From: an uncultured Clostridium sp.
GTDB taxonomy: Bacteria; Bacillota; Clostridia; Lachnospirales; Lachnospiraceae
Direction: 5' to 3'
DNA: 64,000 bases
NCBI GenBank assembly: GCA_900542035.1
Contig: UQMJ01000005.1
Location: 1 to 64,000 of the forward strand
Shown: piece by piece, positions 52,306 to 61,043 of the stretch
How positions within the stretch are numbered: position 1 is the stretch's first letter
Layout of the letters: each line of letters opens with the position of its first letter
The notes under the pieces: generated by a model
Database searches by the model: none
Seen by the model: only the letters and a program-made list of their open reading frames with translations
What the model was told of the DNA's origin: nothing
Position numbers and translations under genes: made by a program

Positions 52306-53682
52306 ATGATAAAGTGGAAGCGCATCGTCTGCCTGGGAATGGCAGCGGCCATGATGTGGAGCAGCACTGCCTTTGGCAGCCAGATTATTGACTTTAAAGG
52401 ACCGGAAGGACAAAACAGCGGAAATTATACGTCTGGATCCGGAGGGCCTGCAGGCGGAAATGGCCAGACAGCGGGGCCGTCTGGCGGAAGCGGGACTGTC
52501 AATGGAGGCAGTACAGGAAATACGGGCAGTACCCCAGGCGTTTCTGTGACAAAGCCAACGATTGCTTCAGAAGGAGCGGTGTTGCTAAACGCCAGTACCG
52601 GAGAGGTGCTGTTTGAGAAAAACGGGACGTCCCGTTTTTATCCGGCCAGCATTACCAAGCTGATGACGGCTCTTCTGACAGCGGAAAACTGTGCATTAAG
52701 CGATACGGTTACCTTTTCTAAGAGCGCTACGACCAATTTAGAGTCCGGAGCCGTTACCTTAAATCTGGTTGAAGGAGATAAACTGACGGTTGAGCAGTGT
52801 CTGTATGCACTGATGTTAAAGTCTGCCAACGAAGTGGCCAACGGACTGGCAGAGCATATCTCCGGAAGCGTGTCTGCGTTTGCCGATAAGATGAACGCCA
52901 GGGCAAAGGAACTGGGATGTACAGATACCCATTTTGTAAATCCCAACGGTCTGAACAATGAGCAGCATTATACGACCCCAAGGGATATGGCGCTGATTGC
53001 CAGGGCGGCTTTTCAGAATCCGACGGTGGTAAAGGCGGCCTCTACGTTGTCTTATCAGATTCCCGCCACGAAAAAGGCGGCGGCAAGGACCATTTCCATG
53101 GGCCATAAGATGCTGTATCCCAACGATTCCAGATATTACCAGGGAGTGGTAGCCGGTAAGACTGGTTATACTTCTAAGGCGGGCAACACGCTGGCGACCT
53201 GTGCAGAGAAAAACGGGGTCAGACTGATTGCAGTGGTCATGAAAGGAAAGCAGACTCATTATACCGATACCAAGGCGCTGTTTGACTATGGATTTGCCCT
53301 GGCAGAGGCTGGACTGACGTCCGGTTCTTCCGGCAGTACAACGCCAGGCGGTTCCCAGAACGGAAGCCAGAGCGGCTGGCAGAAAGACAGCAATGGCTGG
53401 CGCTACGTCAAGCAGAATGGAACCAATGCAGCCAATGAATGGCTGACCATTGACGGGAAGGAATACTGGTTTGATTCCAACCAGTATATGGCGACAGGCT
53501 GGCGTCAGTTTGTCGGCGGTATCTGGTACTATTTTGAAAACGACGGTTCTCTCGCTAAGAACAAGTGGGTGCAGAACAGCCAGAAACAGTGGTTTTATGT
53601 TGGTTCAAACGGCGAAATGTTAAAAAATACTACAACTCCGGATGGCTTTTACGTAAATGCTTCCGGCGTGTGGGTGCAATAA
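52306..53682 (+). CDS. Secreted D-alanyl-D-alanine carboxypeptidase with wall-binding repeats
   Basis: A 458-residue penicillin-binding protein of peptidase family S11. A signal peptide (about 1-24) and a Gly/Ser/Thr-rich linker (about 35-80) precede the catalytic domain. Active-site motifs are SITK with Ser115, SAN at 173-175, and KTG beginning at Lys285. Three aromatic glucan/choline-binding-type repeats fill the C-terminus (about 360-455; GWRYVKQNG, EYWFDSNQYMATGW, WYYFENDGSLAKN). These replace the amphipathic membrane anchor of classical PBP5. It trims peptidoglycan side chains. Repeats of the same type end the giant protein at 18812. Confidence 0.93.
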   Translation: MIKWKRIVCLGMAAAMMWSSTAFGSQIIDFKGPEGQNSGNYTSGSGGPAGGNGQTAGPSGGSGTVNGGSTGNTGSTPGVSVTKPTIASEGAVLLNASTGEVLFEKNGTSRFYPASITKLMTALLTAENCALSDTVTFSKSATTNLESGAVTLNLVEGDKLTVEQCLYALMLKSANEVANGLAEHISGSVSAFADKMNARAKELGCTDTHFVNPNGLNNEQHYTTPRDMALIARAAFQNPTVVKAASTLSYQIPATKKAAARTISMGHKMLYPNDSRYYQGVVAGKTGYTSKAGNTLATCAEKNGVRLIAVVMKGKQTHYTDTKALFDYGFALAEAGLTSGSSGSTTPGGSQNGSQSGWQKDSNGWRYVKQNGTNAANEWLTIDGKEYWFDSNQYMATGWRQFVGGIWYYFENDGSLAKNKWVQNSQKQWFYVGSNGEMLKNTTTPDGFYVNASGVWVQ

Positions 53683-53691
53683 GAAAACAAG

Positions 53692-53732
53692 GCTTTGACA
53701 CACTTCAGACTGGAGCGGTCAAAGCTTTTTTT
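53692..53732 (+). terminator. Terminator after the carboxypeptidase gene
   Basis: GCTTTGAC (53692-53699) and GTCAAAGC (53718-53725) form a stem followed by seven T residues. Confidence 0.88.
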
Positions 53733-53769
53733 CCTCTAAGATAATAAAAAGAAAGGATGGCAGAGAAAA

Positions 53770-54618
53770 ATGCTGTTAAATCATGAGAGAATATGGATTG
53801 CAGGAGCGCAGGGCCAGGTAGGCAGCGCCTTTGCACAATTGTTAGATACGGTAGAGCTGGAGGTATTGCTGACAGACAAATCCGATGTGGATGTTACCAA
53901 TATGGACGAGGTACGCAAATACGCAGAAATGAATCGTCCGGATGTGATTATCAACTGTACGGGAATCGGCGGAATCGAATATTGCCAGCAGCACAGCGAC
54001 CTGGCGTATAAGGTCAATGCCATTGGAGCCAGAAACTTAAGCGTTGCAGCCCGCAGCGTTCATGGAAAAATGGTTCAGCTGTCAACGGATGATATTTTTG
54101 ACGGAAAGGCAGCCGAATCCTATAACGAATTTTCCATTCCGACGCCAGTCAGTATTTATGGAAAATCCAAGCTGGCAGGGGAAGAGTTTGTAAAGACCAT
54201 TGCTCCCAGATATTTAATCATCCGCAGTTCCTGGGTATATGGAAAGGGAGAAAATTTTGTAACCTGGCTGTTGCAGGAGGCAAAAAAATCCAAAGAAATT
54301 TTCGTGGCAGAGGATCAGTTCGGTTCCCCGACCAGCGCCAACGAGCTGGCGAAGGCGATTTACCGTCTTTTAATGGAAGACGCTTACGGATTATATCATG
54401 TAGTCTGCCAGGGAGTATGCAGCCGCAGGGAATTTGCAGAAAAAATCCTTGCTCTTGCAGGAGAATCCAGCAAAATCGTGCCAGTGTCCGGCGCCAAGAA
54501 GGCAGAAGACGGACGTCCTGCCTATGCGGTTTTAGACAATCTGATGCTGCGCCTGGAAGGAATGGAACTTCCGAAAAACTGGGAAGAAGCGCTGAATGAA
54601 TATATGATGGAAAGGTAG
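53770..54618 (+). CDS. RmlD-like sugar-nucleotide reductase
   Basis: A 282-residue short-chain dehydrogenase of the RmlD (dTDP-4-dehydrorhamnose reductase) family. The nucleotide-binding start is RIWIAGAQGQVGSAFAQLL. The catalytic YxxxK is in SIYGKSKLAGEE, and the YLIIRSSWVYGKGENFV and QFGSPTSANELAKAI segments are family-specific. Such enzymes reduce 4-keto sugars of dTDP-rhamnose, but no rmlA/B/C genes are nearby, so its substrate is uncertain. It stands directly before a symporter gene (15 bases). Confidence 0.82.
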   Translation: MLLNHERIWIAGAQGQVGSAFAQLLDTVELEVLLTDKSDVDVTNMDEVRKYAEMNRPDVIINCTGIGGIEYCQQHSDLAYKVNAIGARNLSVAARSVHGKMVQLSTDDIFDGKAAESYNEFSIPTPVSIYGKSKLAGEEFVKTIAPRYLIIRSSWVYGKGENFVTWLLQEAKKSKEIFVAEDQFGSPTSANELAKAIYRLLMEDAYGLYHVVCQGVCSRREFAEKILALAGESSKIVPVSGAKKAEDGRPAYAVLDNLMLRLEGMELPKNWEEALNEYMMER

Positions 54619-54633
54619 AGGGAAGATACCGGT

Positions 54634-55896
54634 ATGAAAAAGAAAAAATTAAGTCTGACAACAGTTATTTTTATTGCATTGCTGTTAGGAGCCATAACAG
54701 GACTGGTATTGAACCTCTGGGTTCCGGCAGGATTTGTCAGGGATCAGGTGTTTGTAGAGGGGATTTTTTATGTATTCGGGCAGGGATTTATCCGGCTGAT
54801 GCAGATGTTAGTCGTACCGTTGGTCTTCTGCTCCCTGGTATGCGGAAGCATGGCCATTGGAGATACCAAAAAGCTGGGAAAAGTCGGAGTAAAAACCATG
54901 GGCTTTTATCTTTTGACAACCGCTATCGCCGTTTCCGTTGCAATTTTTATTGCCTTCTGCATCAACCCAGGAGTTGGACTGAATATGGGAACCATGGAGA
55001 CGGCGGAGGCAGTGTCGGTAGAAAAGACAAGCTTTGCGGAAACCCTTTTAAATATCATTCCAACCAATCCAATCGCGGCATTAGCCAATGGGGAAATGCT
55101 TCCTCTGATCTTATTTGCCCTGATTATCGGCGTCATTCTGGCCCATCGCGGGGAGCGGGCCGATACGGTTGCCAATTTTTTCAGCCAGTTTAACGATATT
55201 ATGATGGATATGACCACAGGGGTTATGAAGCTGGCCCCCATCGGAGTCTTTTGCCTGATTGCCAGAACCTTTGCAGGCCTTGGACTGGACGCCTTTTTGC
55301 CGTTGTTAAAGTATATGGGGGCAGTTCTGTTAGCGTTAGCGGTACAGTGTCTTGTGGTATATCAGGTGTTTTTAAAAGTTTTTACCGGATTAAGTCCCAT
55401 TAAGTTTTTGAAAAAATTTGCTCCGGTTATGGCGTTTGCATTTTCTACCGCCACCTCTAACGCTACGATTCCTCTTTCCATTGATACCCTGCACCGGAAA
55501 ATGGGAGTATCAAAAAAGATTTCTTCCTTTACGATTCCTCTGGGCGCTACCATTAATATGGATGGAACCGCGATTATGCAGGGAGTAGCGGTTGTGTTTG
55601 CGGCCCAGGCCTTTCATATTGACCTGACCATGGCTGATTTTCTTACTGTCATTGCGACGGCAACCCTGGCTTCTATCGGAACAGCCGGAGTTCCAAGCGT
55701 AGGACTGATTACCTTATCCATGGTATTTAATTCTGTCGGCCTGCCAGTGGAAGCCATTGGACTGATTATGGGAATTGACCGGATCCTGGATATGACAAGA
55801 ACAGCGGTAAACATTACGGGAGACGCAGTCTGCACCGCCATTGTGGCAAAGCAGGACGGAGCGTTAGATCGGACAAAATTTGATTCTGTTTCCTAG
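54634..55896 (+). CDS. Dicarboxylate/amino acid:cation symporter
   Basis: A 420-residue transporter of the DAACS family (GltP/DctA/SstT-like). It has eight helices with two re-entrant loops. The serine-rich loop is visible as FAFSTATSNATIPLSID, and the second loop as PLGATINMDGTAIMQGVAV. The C-terminal signature DRILDMTRTAVNITGDA contains the substrate-binding Asp, Arg and Asn. It brings in glutamate, aspartate, serine or C4 acids with Na+ or H+. The precise substrate cannot be chosen here. Confidence 0.93.
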   Translation: MKKKKLSLTTVIFIALLLGAITGLVLNLWVPAGFVRDQVFVEGIFYVFGQGFIRLMQMLVVPLVFCSLVCGSMAIGDTKKLGKVGVKTMGFYLLTTAIAVSVAIFIAFCINPGVGLNMGTMETAEAVSVEKTSFAETLLNIIPTNPIAALANGEMLPLILFALIIGVILAHRGERADTVANFFSQFNDIMMDMTTGVMKLAPIGVFCLIARTFAGLGLDAFLPLLKYMGAVLLALAVQCLVVYQVFLKVFTGLSPIKFLKKFAPVMAFAFSTATSNATIPLSIDTLHRKMGVSKKISSFTIPLGATINMDGTAIMQGVAVVFAAQAFHIDLTMADFLTVIATATLASIGTAGVPSVGLITLSMVFNSVGLPVEAIGLIMGIDRILDMTRTAVNITGDAVCTAIVAKQDGALDRTKFDSVS

Positions 55897-55908
55897 CAGT
55901 TCCCCCAC

Positions 55909-55937
55909 TTGACGGCGGCCCTGCCAGCGTGTATGAT
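55909..55937 (+). promoter_or_regulatory. Promoter of the DUF6062 gene
   Basis: TTGACG (55909-55914) and TATGAT (55932-55937) are 17 bases apart, 32 bases before the start codon. GGAGGGG follows as the ribosome site. Confidence 0.7.
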
Positions 55938-55968
55938 GGAAGAAATATAGGGACACGGAGGGGCAGGC

Positions 55969-56718
55969 ATGAAGGAAAAACTATATACGATAGAAGTTAT
56001 GGATGCGATGAAGGCAGGAGATGAGTGCCCCTGCTGCTATCTGGAGCGGAAGCTGGAACAGGATGCGGTCAGTTTTGCCCTGGGTTCTTCTTACATGGAA
56101 GATGATATACGGGCGGAGACGGATCGGACCGGCTTTTGTAGAAAGCACACCAAGATGATGTACGATTACGGCAATTATCTTGGAAATGCCTGGATTTTAA
56201 AAACCAGGATGAAGTATTTACGGGAACATTTTAAGGAAACGGTGGAAGCAGACGGCAAAAAGACCGGTTCTTCTAAGAGCGCGCTGTTTGGCTGGATGAA
56301 AAAAGGTTCTTCTGGAAGCGGGACGCCATCCGAGAAGGAAAGCTGTTATATCTGCCAGAAGATAGACGATACTTACGAGCGGATCCGCAATACCTTTGTC
56401 CATCTGATGAAGAATGAGCCGGCGTTTCTCGAGATGCTAAAGGAGTCAAAAGGCTTCTGCCTGCCGCATTTTTACGATATTTTAAATAGCTGCAGGGAAA
56501 AATGCAGGCCAGAAGAGGCACAGAAGATGGAAGAGCTGCTGTGCAGTCTGATGGAACGGGAATTGGCCAGAATTCAGGAAGATATTGACTGGTTTGTGGA
56601 AAAATATGATTACCGCAATAAAGACGCAGATTGGAAAAACTCAAAAGACGCGGTGCCAAGAACTATGCAGAAAATTACCGGAGGCTATCCGGCAGATCCG
56701 GTATTTAAGCAAAAATAG
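55969..56718 (+). CDS. DUF6062-type protein with conserved cysteine pairs
   Basis: A 249-residue protein that resembles the DUF6062 family of Firmicutes. Conserved cysteines occur as ECPCCYLERKLE near residue 20, GFCRKHTKMMYDYGNYLG near 55, ESCYICQKIDDTYERI near 125 and GFCLPHFYDIL near 165. The repeated Cys-x2-Cys and Cys-x3-His patterns suggest a structural metal site or thiol chemistry. There is no signal peptide, so it is cytoplasmic. Function is unknown. It is followed closely by the Nudix gene (17 bases). Confidence 0.75.
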   Translation: MKEKLYTIEVMDAMKAGDECPCCYLERKLEQDAVSFALGSSYMEDDIRAETDRTGFCRKHTKMMYDYGNYLGNAWILKTRMKYLREHFKETVEADGKKTGSSKSALFGWMKKGSSGSGTPSEKESCYICQKIDDTYERIRNTFVHLMKNEPAFLEMLKESKGFCLPHFYDILNSCREKCRPEEAQKMEELLCSLMERELARIQEDIDWFVEKYDYRNKDADWKNSKDAVPRTMQKITGGYPADPVFKQK

Positions 56719-56735
56719 GAAAGGCTGGTGGGCTT

Positions 56736-57257
56736 ATGGAACTGTGGGATGTGTATGACAAAAACCGGAACAAAACCGGAAAAACCCATGTCAGGGGTGT
56801 GCCGATGGCAGAGGGAGAGTACCACATTGTAACAGACATCTGGACGATTAACCTGGAAGGAAAGCTGCTTCTGACCCAGCGCCATCCGGACAAAACGTTT
56901 GGATTATGGTGGGAATGTACCGGAGGTTCTGCAAAAGTGGGGGAAAGCAGTCTGGAAAGCGTGTTAAGGGAGCTTTCCGAAGAGGTAGGGATTCATCCTG
57001 CTCCAGAAGAAGTCAGTCTGATTCATACTACCATGCGTCCGGATCGGTTTGTAGATACCTATGTGACAGTCCAGGATGTAAAAAGAGAGGATTTGCGTCT
57101 TCAGAAAGAAGAGGTCGTAGACGCCATGTTTGTGACCTTTGAAGAGGTCTGCCAGTTATGGGCACAGGGGAAAATGCTTCCCAGGGAGCGGTTTCCTATG
57201 TATCGGGATGTGCTTTTGCAGAAGGTGCATCAGGTTTTAAAAGGGCAAAAGAAATGA
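56736..57257 (+). CDS. Nudix hydrolase
   Basis: A 173-residue Nudix protein. The complete Nudix box is present, GSAKVGESSLESVLRELSEE followed by VGI, with the metal-binding REXXEE core. The N-terminal part ELWDVYDKNRNKTGKTHVRG and EYHIVTDIWTIN resembles the isopentenyl-diphosphate isomerase-like Nudix group, but the essential isomerase Cys/His pattern is not obvious. It probably hydrolyses a nucleoside diphosphate derivative. The substrate is not predictable. Confidence 0.88.
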   Translation: MELWDVYDKNRNKTGKTHVRGVPMAEGEYHIVTDIWTINLEGKLLLTQRHPDKTFGLWWECTGGSAKVGESSLESVLRELSEEVGIHPAPEEVSLIHTTMRPDRFVDTYVTVQDVKREDLRLQKEEVVDAMFVTFEEVCQLWAQGKMLPRERFPMYRDVLLQKVHQVLKGQKK

Positions 57258-57335
57258 CAGGGAAGGAATGATTTGTTCGGCTGTCGGGTATACTGAAAGG
57301 GAAATCCAGGAAACAGCAAAAAGGAGGAACCTTAC

Positions 57336-57935
57336 ATGACAGATTTAAAAAACAGCAGAACAAAGGAGAATTTAATGCGGGCATTTGCCGGAGAGAGCCA
57401 GGCGAGAAACCGGTATACGTTTGCGGCAGGAATGGCAAAGCAGAAACACCTTCCGGCGCTGCAGGAAATTTTTCTTTATACGGCAGATCAGGAAAAAGAA
57501 CACGCAGAAATCTTTTACAAGTTTCTCCAGGAGATGGACGGAGAGACCATTGAGATTACCGGCGGTTATCCGGTAGACTTGGGAGAAGAGATTCTGGAAC
57601 AATTAAAAAAAGCTGCCCATAATGAAAAAGAAGAACACGAGGTTATCTACCAGTCTTTTGGAGATATGGCAGAGCAGGAAGGCTTTCTGCAGATTGCCCA
57701 ATCATTCCGGATGATTGGAAAGATAGAAAAAACCCACCAGGAGCGGTTTGAACAGCTTGCCAAATGGATGGAAGAAGGCAGGTTATTCGTATCTGATACA
57801 GAAGAGGGCTGGGTGTGCTTAAACTGCGGACATATTCACTACGGAAAAGAGGCGCCTGCCAAGTGTCCGGTGTGCAGCCACGAACAGGGGTATTTTATCC
57901 GCATGAGCCTGGCTCCCTGGACAAAGGCAGAGTAA
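57336..57935 (+). CDS. Rubrerythrin
   Basis: A 199-residue rubrerythrin. The N-terminal four-helix diiron domain has NLMRAFAGESQARNRYTFAA and ADQEKEHAEIFYK, giving the E-x-x-H ligands, and a second pair in AAHNEKEEHEVIY and IEKTHQERF. The C-terminal rubredoxin-like domain has CLNCGH and CPVCSH, binding one iron. Rubrerythrin reduces hydrogen peroxide and protects anaerobes from oxygen. It has AAAGGAGG before the ATG. Confidence 0.96.
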   Translation: MTDLKNSRTKENLMRAFAGESQARNRYTFAAGMAKQKHLPALQEIFLYTADQEKEHAEIFYKFLQEMDGETIEITGGYPVDLGEEILEQLKKAAHNEKEEHEVIYQSFGDMAEQEGFLQIAQSFRMIGKIEKTHQERFEQLAKWMEEGRLFVSDTEEGWVCLNCGHIHYGKEAPAKCPVCSHEQGYFIRMSLAPWTKAE

Positions 57936-57963
57936 ACAACAAAAGAAACGAGGAACAGTTAAA

Positions 57964-58917
57964 ATGGAAAAAGGTGTGACGGCAGCAGAACTTACTGCGG
58001 CAGGACTGGCGGCAGCAGGGTTGGGAATGGCGTTCTGGCTTCGATCCGAATATGAAAAAGATTGTCTGTCTGTGGAGACGGTTCAGGTGTTCTCTCAAAA
58101 GATTCAGAGCCGGAAAAAGCTGGTTTTTTTATCGGATCTTCATAACAAGGAGTTTGGTGAAAAAAACCATCGGCTGCTGTCCGCCATTGACCAGGTAAAA
58201 CCAGATGCAGTTTTAATTGGCGGAGATATGATGGTCAGCAAGGGGAATGCCCAGACTGAAGTTCCCTTACGGTTGATTTACAACCTTTCAAAGCGTTATC
58301 CGGTTTATTACGGCAATGGAAACCATGAAAACCGTATGGTCTGGGAGCGTCATATTTACAAAAATCAATATGAAACCTACAAAGAGAAGCTAAAAGCCAT
58401 GGGGGTTGTGTACCTGGAAGACGATTCCAGCAGTTTTGGGGACGACCTTGTGATCAGCGGTGTGGATTTGGGAAAACGGTATTACCGCAAGCTTTTTTTT
58501 GAAAAGCCGGAACCTCTTCCCAAAACCTATTTCCAGAACCGGCTGGGAAAAGCCGACGAAAGCCGTTTCCAGATTCTGCTTCTTCATTCTCCCATGTATT
58601 TTAAAGAAGCAGCGGCCTGGGGAGCCGATTTAACCCTGTCCGGTCATTTTCATGGAGGGACAATCCGGATTCCGGTGCTTGGAGGGGTTATGACCCCCCA
58701 GTACCAGTTTTTCCTGCCCTGGTGCGCCGGAACTTTTGAGAAGGATGGAAAAATGATGGCAGTCAGCCGTGGACTGGGAACCCATTCCATCAATATCCGG
58801 ATTCACAACAAACCCCAGCTGCTGGTATTGGACTTACAACCAGAGGAAGCTGACAGGCGATTACAAAGGAGAACGGACAATGAGAGTAAAATACGAAGAG
58901 ATGGTAAGCGAGTTTAA
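57964..58917 (+). CDS. Membrane-anchored metallophosphoesterase (YkuE-like)
   Basis: A 317-residue calcineurin-like phosphoesterase with one N-terminal hydrophobic segment (about 8-28). The metal motifs appear in order: FLSDLHNKEFG, LIGGDMM, YGNGNHENR, LLLHSPMYF and LSGHFHGGTIR. The order and anchor match YkuE/YpbG-type enzymes. The substrate may be a lipid or nucleotide phosphate. The last 38 bases overlap the start of the next gene in another frame, which suggests coupling. Confidence 0.88.
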   Translation: MEKGVTAAELTAAGLAAAGLGMAFWLRSEYEKDCLSVETVQVFSQKIQSRKKLVFLSDLHNKEFGEKNHRLLSAIDQVKPDAVLIGGDMMVSKGNAQTEVPLRLIYNLSKRYPVYYGNGNHENRMVWERHIYKNQYETYKEKLKAMGVVYLEDDSSSFGDDLVISGVDLGKRYYRKLFFEKPEPLPKTYFQNRLGKADESRFQILLLHSPMYFKEAAAWGADLTLSGHFHGGTIRIPVLGGVMTPQYQFFLPWCAGTFEKDGKMMAVSRGLGTHSINIRIHNKPQLLVLDLQPEEADRRLQRRTDNESKIRRDGKRV

Positions 58918-59881
58918 GCGGGTACTGGAAAAGTATGGATTTGACGGGAAACGTGCAGAAGAAGCGGCGGAGATTTTTGCCCAGAACTCTTTGGCAGGCG
59001 TATATTCCCATGGCTTAAACCGGTTTCCAAGAGTGGTAGAGTATTTGAAAAAAGGCGAGATCGACCCGAACATCCAGGCGGAATGCACCTTCCGGTTCGG
59101 GGCTTTTGAGCGGTGGGACGGTCATCGCGGATTTGGACCCTTAAATGCGCGTCAGGCGATGAAACGAGCAGTGGAACTGGCAAAAGAATCTGGGATCGGC
59201 ATTGTGGCTCTGGGCAACAACAACCACTGGATGCGGGGAGGTACGTATGGATGGCAGGCTGCCGATGAAGGCTGTATCGGAATCTGCTGGTCCAATACCT
59301 GTCCCAATATGCCGGCCTGGGGAGGAAAAGACTGCAAGCTGGGCAATAATCCGCTGATTATGGCGATTCCCAGGAGCAATGGCGAGCACGTAGTCGTAGA
59401 CTGCGCTATGTCCCAGTTTTCTTATGGAAAAATGGAGGACTGCCGGTTAAAGGGACAAAAGCTTCCGGTTCCAGGTGGATATGACAGCGAGGGAAACTTA
59501 ACGGACGATCCAGGAGAAATCGAACAGACAAGACGAGTACTTCCGATGGGATATTGGAAGGGAAGCGGCATTTCCATTGCCCTGGATTTAATTGCTACGG
59601 TCCTTTCTGACGGAAATTCGGTGAAGACCATTGGAACCTTTGAGGACGAAGTAGGACTGAACCAGATTATGATTGCAATCGACCCAGGAAAGGCGAACCC
59701 GTCAGAACTGACAGACAGCATTGTGGATCAGATTGTAGCAGATATAAAATCTTCCACTCCGGAAAAAGAAGGCGGAGAAGTCCTCTACCCTGGAGAACGG
59801 GTCATTCGGAGTATCCGCGACAACAAAGAACATGGAATCCCAGTGATTGAAGAAAAGTGGAACCAGGTTCTTAATATGTAA
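58880..59881 (+). CDS. Ldh-family malate/lactate/ureidoglycolate-type dehydrogenase
   Basis: A 333-residue NAD(P)H-dependent oxidoreductase of the LDH_2 (YiaK/AllD/ComC) family, unrelated to classical lactate dehydrogenases. Conserved parts are SLAGVYSHGLNRFPRVVEYL with the catalytic histidine, GIVALGNNNHWMRGG, LGNNPLIMAIPR, and DCAMSQFSYGKM. These match the 2,3-diketo-L-gulonate reductase group (YiaK) best; GNNNHWMRGGTYGWQAA is typical of it. ATG 58880 has AAGGAG eight bases upstream. A bidirectional hairpin ends it. Confidence 0.88.
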   Translation: MRVKYEEMVSEFKRVLEKYGFDGKRAEEAAEIFAQNSLAGVYSHGLNRFPRVVEYLKKGEIDPNIQAECTFRFGAFERWDGHRGFGPLNARQAMKRAVELAKESGIGIVALGNNNHWMRGGTYGWQAADEGCIGICWSNTCPNMPAWGGKDCKLGNNPLIMAIPRSNGEHVVVDCAMSQFSYGKMEDCRLKGQKLPVPGGYDSEGNLTDDPGEIEQTRRVLPMGYWKGSGISIALDLIATVLSDGNSVKTIGTFEDEVGLNQIMIAIDPGKANPSELTDSIVDQIVADIKSSTPEKEGGEVLYPGERVIRSIRDNKEHGIPVIEEKWNQVLNM

Positions 59882-59889
59882 TAAAGCGA

Positions 59890-59931
59890 AAAATCCAGAG
59901 CCAATCCTAAAACAGGAAGGTTCTGGATTTT
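59890..59931. terminator. Bidirectional terminator
   Basis: AAAATCCAGAGCC (59890-59902) and GGTTCTGGATTTT (59919-59931) form a thirteen-base stem with one G-T pair, flanked by A and T runs. It lies between the convergent dehydrogenase and DUF4397 genes and can serve both. Confidence 0.85.
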
Positions 59932-59962
59932 GCTTTATAAGAACATTTACAGGCGCTGCCTT

Positions 59963-60856
59963 TTAAGCCTGCCGATCCTCTACCACCAGGGTGCGGATGG
60001 CATCCCTGGAAGAATTCCAGTTGAAAATATAAAGAGTATAAGACGTGTTTGGCCGCACATACAGAGACGAAGATACCAGGGAGTTTCCGCTGAAGGACGG
60101 ATTGTTAAATACCTGAATCAGATAAGAACCCATGGGTAAGAATACGGCGCCGGTAATCTGCTTATAAGCCAGACCCTGGAAGGTCATATAATTGCGGTTT
60201 AAGGAAACGTTCAGACTTTGATTGGTAACAGACAGGTTGCAGGCTCTGAAACATCCGGAACCGGAACCGGCCTGGCAGGAATTGTCTGTGATTTCCATTA
60301 AGTCCAGTCCGGATGCAGTGTTAAAAATGGCGATGGTCATAGCCTGACCGGTGCGGACGGTAATGGATTTCTGGATGTATACATAACCATTCTGACCGGA
60401 AACGGTAACCGTCTGCCTTCCGGCAGAGACCCTGCCATACTGGCTGATTTCTGAATTGCCCAGAGAGTTGACAACCAGCTGGTTTCCGATATAGATAAGA
60501 AATGGATTATATCCAGAGGCAGCATTTAAGAAGCGGACAGTGCCATACTGGGTAGAATTGCAGAAGTAGCATGGAATAATGGGGCGGGGAATAACGGTAA
60601 TAATCGATCCAAGGATACCTCCGGTAATGCCGCCGGTATTGTTATGATTGGGGAAGGAGGGAAGAGGCCCGCCTTCACCTGGATTTGGAAGGGGGATAAC
60701 CGGTACGTTTCCGTTATCCAGCTCTGGGCCTGGCCCTGGTTCCGGTTCCGGAGGAAAATCAAAATCAGGAACTGGTCCGCCTTCTCCTGGGTTTGGCAGA
60801 GGAGGTACCGGATATCCATCTCCAACAGCCATAGCTGTGTAAGTAGATTCAGCCAT
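59963..60856 (-). CDS. DUF4397-domain protein with Pro/Gly-rich N-terminus
   Basis: A 297-residue protein without a signal peptide. The first 100 residues are Pro/Gly-rich, with PLPNPGEGGP repeated twice at the ends of about 35-residue units. The C-terminal 190 residues contain two related beta-sandwich units of the DUF4397 type (TVRFLNAASGYNPFLIYIGN ... GRQTVTVSGQNGYVYIQKSI; then LSVTNQSLNVSLNRNYMTF ... GSYLIQVFNNPSFSGN). Proteins of this shape in Clostridia are of unknown function and may be surface or spore-coat related. The divergent GH3 gene has no obvious link. Confidence 0.75.
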   Translation of the reverse strand: MAESTYTAMAVGDGYPVPPLPNPGEGGPVPDFDFPPEPEPGPGPELDNGNVPVIPLPNPGEGGPLPSFPNHNNTGGITGGILGSIITVIPRPIIPCYFCNSTQYGTVRFLNAASGYNPFLIYIGNQLVVNSLGNSEISQYGRVSAGRQTVTVSGQNGYVYIQKSITVRTGQAMTIAIFNTASGLDLMEITDNSCQAGSGSGCFRACNLSVTNQSLNVSLNRNYMTFQGLAYKQITGAVFLPMGSYLIQVFNNPSFSGNSLVSSSLYVRPNTSYTLYIFNWNSSRDAIRTLVVEDRQA

Positions 60857-60991
60857 AGAAAGACCTCGCTTTAATAGATGTTATAATCTATCTTATTGGG
60901 AAAAAATGACTTGGTGCCTGTACGAAGAGAAATTTGAAACCAGGAATCCGGAAAAACAGGTAGACAAGCCAGAAAAAGTTTGCTATATTAA

Positions 60992-61010
60992 TATTTAATT
61001 AAATTAAATA
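60992..61010. promoter_or_regulatory. AT-only palindrome upstream of the GH3 gene
   Basis: TATTTAATT A AATTAAATA is a perfect 9+1+9 palindrome, 33 bases before the GH3 start. It could be a regulator site, or a chance product of AT-rich DNA. Confidence 0.35.
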
Positions 61011-61043
61011 AAAAATATAGGCAATTAAAAATGGAGGGGTTTT

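Noticed and set aside
52306..53682. Reading the carboxypeptidase as a beta-lactamase.
   Set aside because: SITK, SAN and KTG spacing and the wall-binding C-terminus match S11 carboxypeptidases.
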